Positions 60,026 through 64,000 of a DNA stretch of 64,000 bases are shown piece after piece (position 1 is the first letter of the stretch; each line of letters begins with the position of its first letter). The notes beneath the pieces are model-generated. The model was not told where the DNA came from, made no database searches, and saw only the letters and a program-made list of their open reading frames with translations. A program made the position numbers and the translations under genes. Origin of the DNA: Prorocentrum cordatum (lineage: Eukaryota > Sar > Dinophyceae > Prorocentrales > Prorocentraceae); assembly GCA_963575745.1 (NCBI GenBank), contig CAUYUJ010015276.1:148501-212500 (forward strand), in the 5' to 3' direction.

Positions 60026-60331
60026 TCCCCCTCCTACTCATGGTGGCGGTGGTGGAAACAATCCCGCCAGCCTGAGCCTCGGCGCGACCGAGCCCCCGCG
60101 GCGTGCGCCGGGGGCGCGGGCTGCTCTGGCAGGAGATTGCCGCCGCGGCCGCGCGGCCGGCGGCCTATCGGCGCTCAGCTCGCGGCGGCGGCGCTCCCTG
60201 GGGCTGCTAGGGTTCCCGGCCGCGGGGCGGGAGCGCGCGCCCTGGGCGCGCGGAGGCGCCGGCCTGGCCGCGCCCGCACAGCCTGCTTGCCTGCTTTTGC
60301 TGCTGCCCGCTCCTTCCCCCTTTTCCTCCCT

Positions 60332-60334
<3 letters not shown>
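60026..60334. other. Gene-free GC-rich interval
   Basis: No gene supported. Confidence 0.4.

Positions 60335-60399
<65 letters not shown>
60335..60399. repeat. (CTG)21-22 microsatellite
   Basis: Pure CTG/GCT run. Confidence 0.95.
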
Positions 60400-60401
<2 letters not shown>

Positions 60402-61084
60402 CTTCTGTGTCCTTCTTAGCGGGAGCCAGGGGAGCTGATTTATCGCGCCCAGTGGAGGCCTGCTCCGATTTGGCCAAAAGGGCTCGGTGCATACTTGAGA
60501 AGTGCTCGGTGCATTACAAGTTTGGGTGCAAAAGATATTACGATTCTCAGCGAACGCCTCGGCGCTTTCTGGCGAGTCTAAGTTGCAGCTTAAGATGTTA
60601 CGATTACGGTTACAATGTTGCAGTGTAAGTTTTGCTTCTTTCATATAGGTGTTCGCTGGTTTCTTCCAGCTTTTGAGCTTCAAGAGAACTCCAATACATC
60701 CCCCAACAAAAACCCTCCTCTCCTCCTCAAGTGATATCTCTGGTCACCACGTTCCGGGCAACGAGAGCTGTTCCTTGAGCTGGCCGCGCCAGCCTACATC
60801 CCTCTTTCTGTGTTCGTGCATGGGTGATCCGTCTCCAACTCGTGAAAACTTCGCCGCTCTGGTATGTTCACTATCGTTCGACGCAGAGCTCGAGCTGACT
60901 GTCTGGTAAAACGCCCCTAAACAGCTTGCTGTTCCCAGGGGTCGGGTCTTCTGGCCGTGGCCCTTGCGGGCCTGCTCCTGGGCCCGTGAGGGCCCTCCTG
61001 GCCGGTGTGCTGTTTCGGGTCTCGTGGCTGCACGTTCTACCCCTTGCGGGCAAACAGTCAATGCGTCCGCATCGTCCCAACTAT
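60400..61084. other. Gene-free interval, less GC-rich
   Basis: No gene recognised. Short open frames only. Confidence 0.45.
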
Positions 61085-61460
61085 TGTCGGCGTCATCGCC
61101 ATCATCATCTTCATTATTATGGTAACCGTCATCGTCATCATCATCACCGTTGCCTCATCGTCAACATCATAATCATCGTCATCGCCACCGCCATGATGCT
61201 CAGCAACATCAGAAAACGCATCATCCTCACCATCTTCATCACCATGATAACCATCATCATCATCACCACCACCATCATCATCATCATCATCGTACAAACA
61301 CAATCATTCCCGTCGTCATCAACATCACCGCCATCGTCAACATCACAATCGTCATCACCACCATCATCATGTCCATCAACATCATAACGGGCAACACCAT
61401 CACCATCTTCATTACTATGGTAACCATCATCATCATCAGCAGCAGCATCATCAAGATGAC
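61085..61460. repeat. (CAT)n microsatellite
   Basis: Interrupted ATC/CAT/CAC trinucleotides over ~370 bp. Confidence 0.9.
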
Positions 61461-61502
61461 CGTTGCCGTTTTGGCCCCATCATTTTCTCGGCGACTACTT
61501 TC

Positions 61503-61943
61503 TTGGCCACCATGGCCCAGCCCACGTTTTACCATGCATCGGACAAGGGAGCGCCGCACACCGGCGACGTGGACGCGGCCCAGTCAGATCGGCAGCCTCA
61601 GCCCTACAGATTCGTCATGTGTGATGGTGAGCTTGTTTCGGTGTGTGATGGAATGAGCAATCCATATGTGACTGCACGGGTGCGACATTTTGCAGTCCTT
61701 TATATCCATGTGAGTCACGTCGTGGTCCAGTCGCGACACCACGGTGACTTCGTGATGTGCATGCGGTGCGGCTACTGGTCCAGGAGGGGCGCGTACAGGG
61801 CTGCTCTCATGTTTGCCTGCGACGGAGAGCCGAAGAACCCCTACTACGAGCGGGTGATCAACCGCGTGTTGGAGGGCAGCTTCCCGTACGTCACGCCCAT
61901 AGGTGACCTCTCTTGGGAGACCCATGATGGGCGCATGTTCTGA
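61503..61943 (+). CDS. Small protein with putative zinc ribbon
   Basis: 146 residues from ATG 61503 (MATMAQPTFY); possibly a C-terminal exon, because no leader cassette precedes it and the CAT microsatellite abuts it. Residues 79-106 read HHGDFVMCMRCGYWSRRG...FACDGEP. The Cys pair CMRCGYW, then a single Cys followed by a G-x-P, with preceding histidines, could coordinate zinc. I have an impression that similar CxxCGxW...CxGxP tails recur in dinoflagellate predicted proteins, but cannot verify it here. The N-terminal 75 residues are unassigned. Composition is protein-like and unlike the repeats around it. Function unknown. Confidence 0.5.
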   Translation: MATMAQPTFYHASDKGAPHTGDVDAAQSDRQPQPYRFVMCDGELVSVCDGMSNPYVTARVRHFAVLYIHVSHVVVQSRHHGDFVMCMRCGYWSRRGAYRAALMFACDGEPKNPYYERVINRVLEGSFPYVTPIGDLSWETHDGRMF

Positions 61944-62319
61944 GTCTGAGCAGGCTATTGTTTTTCTTTCACGAATCCTACCTAGAACACAGACTGCGTT
62001 GCCGATCTAAGCTGTCCGGTTTGCCATAAGAATGCTGCTACGCATTCTGCTTCGCGACCTTCGTCATGGCAAGCACCACCTTTTCAAAGCCAGAGCTTCA
62101 GCAATGGATGAAGCAATGGGTGCTGCTGCAGTTGCTACAAAAAACACGACAACTTCCCATCAATATTCCCATTCCCTCTTCTTTTTTCCCTACCCAGGCT
62201 CTGCCTAGACGGGTTCTTACCCTGTGTCTTAAAGGGGCTGGGCAGTGCACCTCGCCCCGGGCGGTTCCCCCAGGATCCGCCCCGCGGTTCCCCCAATGAC
62301 GTTCCCTTAGCTTCGCGTT
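61944..62319. other. Gene-free interval before pentamer arrays
   Basis: Contains TTCCCTACCCAGGCTCTGCC at about 62187, a flank repeated at 62746 on the other side of the first array. Confidence 0.5.
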
Positions 62320-62640
62320 GCTCATCTAATCTTAGCTTAGCTTATTGCATCTTAGCTTAGCTTAGCTGAATATTAGCTCAGTGTAGCTTAATATTAGCTC
62401 AGTTTTATCTTAGCTTAGCTTACCTTCATCTTAGCTTCGCCGAGCTTTAGCATAGCAGAGCACATCATAGCATAGCAGAGCGTAGCACAGCACAGCGCAG
62501 CACAGCATATCATAGCAAAGCCCAGCATAGCACAGCCTAGCGCAGCATAGCATAGCATAGCATAGCATAGCGCAGCACATCACAGCACAGCATAGCACCG
62601 CGCAGCATGGCATAACATAGCATAGCATAGCAGCAAAGGC
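62320..62640. repeat. Pentamer array TTAGC passing into ATAGC
   Basis: CTTAGCTTAGC (to ~62450), then AGCATAGCATAGC. A (GCAAA)n relative follows at 62640-62715. Confidence 0.9.
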
Positions 62641-62745
62641 AAAACAACAGCAGCGACAGCAAAGCAAAGCACAGGCAACGCAAAGCAAAGCAAAGCAAAG
62701 CAAAAGCAAAACAAAGGAAAGGCACAGCCATTAGCATGGGTGTAA

Positions 62746-63075
62746 TTCCCTACCTAGGCTCTGCCTAGAGGGTTAGCTTAGCTTAGCTTAGCTTAGCATA
62801 GCGCAGCACTGCATTAGCATAGCATCGCAGAACATAGCCAATAATAGCCAGGCATAGCATAGTATAGCGCTGCATAGCATAGCATAGCATATCATACCAT
62901 ATTATAGCGCAGCTTATCATCGCATACCATAGCATATCATAGTTTAACATAGCACAGCGCAGCATGACATATCATAGCTTAGCATAGCATGTCATAGCAT
63001 ATCATAACGTAGCATAACATAACACAGCATAGCATAGCAAAGCGCAGCATAGCATTGCATAGCATAGCATAGCAA
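62746..63075. repeat. Second pentamer array ATAGC
   Basis: Starts with TTCCCTACCTAGGCTCTGCC (copy of the 62187 flank), then TTAGC and ATAGC units to ~63075. Confidence 0.9.
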
Positions 63076-63714
63076 CTAATGCTGTTTTCCTAGGGGCTCC
63101 AACTTCTAGGTAGGGTCGCACTGGGGTAATGTTTCCTCCCATCCTCACTCCTCCGTCCATCCCTCCTCCCCTCCCTTCTCCCCTCCCTTCTTGCCTCTCT
63201 CACCCCTGCCCCTCCTCGTCTCCACTTCCGCCCCCCTGCCCGCCGCCGCCCCCTGGCGACTGGCGGCTCCGGGCGTCGCTCTCTGGCCGTTCTCTCCGCC
63301 CCTCTCGAGGCCTCCGGAAATCCCCGGACCCAGAGGCCCCCCGGAAGCCCCCGAAAAAGCCAACGGCGCGTCCCCCACCCCTCGTCGTCACGTTGGCGCA
63401 AGCGCCCCCTTCGAGGTCTGACCCTGAAGAGGTGATGATGGTCGGGGGTGTTTGTGGCGGCATTCGGCCCATCCCGCCGCCGTGCCTGGGCTGCGGGTCA
63501 GAGGCACCTTGTATGTCTGGAGGGTCTCTTGGGAAGTCTCTTGGATGCAATTCTGAAGTCTCTTGGGGGCCGTGGGGTGCAGAGAAGAGGGGCGATTGCG
63601 CCCCAGCGAAAATGATCACAGCAATGGTGCGCCCTGGAAGCTGTGTGATGCGAGACTGGTCGCTGAACAGGGTCAGCAATAACTCGTTAGGCCCAAGATT
63701 AGAGGACCCCATAG
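63076..63714. other. Gene-free right region
   Basis: C/T-rich 63130-63250. Open frames on both strands, none with recognisable motifs. Confidence 0.45.
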
Positions 63715-63885
63715 GATCGCTTCAAGATGGCCCAAGACGCCGCCACGGGGCCTCCAAGACGGCCCAGTAGGGGCCCCAAGACGGCCCAAGAGGCCCCCTA
63801 CAGCCCAAGTGGGCTCCAACAGGCCACCAGGAAGCCCCAAGAGGCCCCCAAGAGGCCCCGCGAGGCACCCACGAGGCACTCTCCT
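63715..63885 (-). repeat. GGGGCCTCTTGG-type array, reverse orientation
   Basis: CCCAAGAGGCCCCCAAGAGG and related units. The antisense counterpart of the arrays at 29-44 kb. Confidence 0.8.
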
Positions 63886-64000
63886 CCTCCCCCTCCTCCT
63901 CCGTTGTCACCTTCGCTCAACATATTTGTTGGTGAGCATTGTATGAAGAGTGCACCTCAGGACGTCGATGGCCCAGCCCGACGCACCAGGCGTCATGTCT
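63886..64000. other. Right edge, no feature
   Basis: Nothing recognisable. Confidence 0.3.

Overview
The window looks like nuclear DNA of a dinoflagellate, possibly a Prorocentrum- or Symbiodinium-type genome; the genus is a guess. It is GC-rich and dominated by tandem and dispersed repeats. The convincing genes are sparse and nearly all on the + strand. The upstream regions of several genes carry degraded copies of a sequence resembling the dinoflagellate spliced leader (SL; family sequence CCGTAGCCATTTTGGCTCAAG, one of the few landmarks I can name). I saw no rRNA, tRNA, CRISPR array or bacterial operon signals.

Layout. 0.4-2.3 kb: a frameshifted hAT transposase relic on the minus strand. 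2.9-14.5 kb: three head-to-tail copies of one gene-plus-repeat unit. Copies I (2.88-5.06 kb) and II (5.06-8.44 kb) are internally deleted. Copy III (from 8.44 kb) holds a nearly intact superfamily-1 helicase gene (8535-12804) with two short candidate introns. 14.8-24.1 kb: a duplicated 'array + leader' block feeding a zinc-finger gene (16340), a coiled-coil gene (18832) and an RPA/OB-fold gene (20381), then an OTU-protease fragment and another array. 24.1-29.0 kb: gene-free, with a 2.2-kb block flanked by 35-bp inverted repeats and filled with 211-bp hairpin-bearing tandem repeats. 29-37 kb: arrays, two related RS-rich/hypothetical genes (30796, 33721) and an OTU-like protease gene (37023) broken by a stop and a frameshift. 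38-40 kb: two minisatellites. 41-44.7 kb: tandem duplications and arrays. 45-46 kb: the N-terminal half of a second hAT transposase. 47.2-64 kb: mostly gene-free, with short inverted-repeat elements (two MITE-like families), a 400-bp palindrome, simple-sequence arrays, and one small zinc-ribbon ORF near 61.5 kb.

The main result is a modular organisation. Unrelated proteins (helicase, zinc finger, coiled coil, RPA-like, RS-rich, OTU-like) share the same 5' cassette: an SL-like relic, then a GTGAGCTTAGCTCCGC motif about 40-110 nt before the ATG. Some also share a 3' block. A 25+28+27-bp three-variant higher-order repeat recurs in about 17 arrays. Many of these begin at the same remnant of OTU-like coding sequence, and several end at the same conserved right flank. 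Together these suggest gene units copied as cassettes, by SL-mRNA retroposition, segmental duplication or a mobile element. All homology statements rest on reading motifs by eye; no database search was possible.
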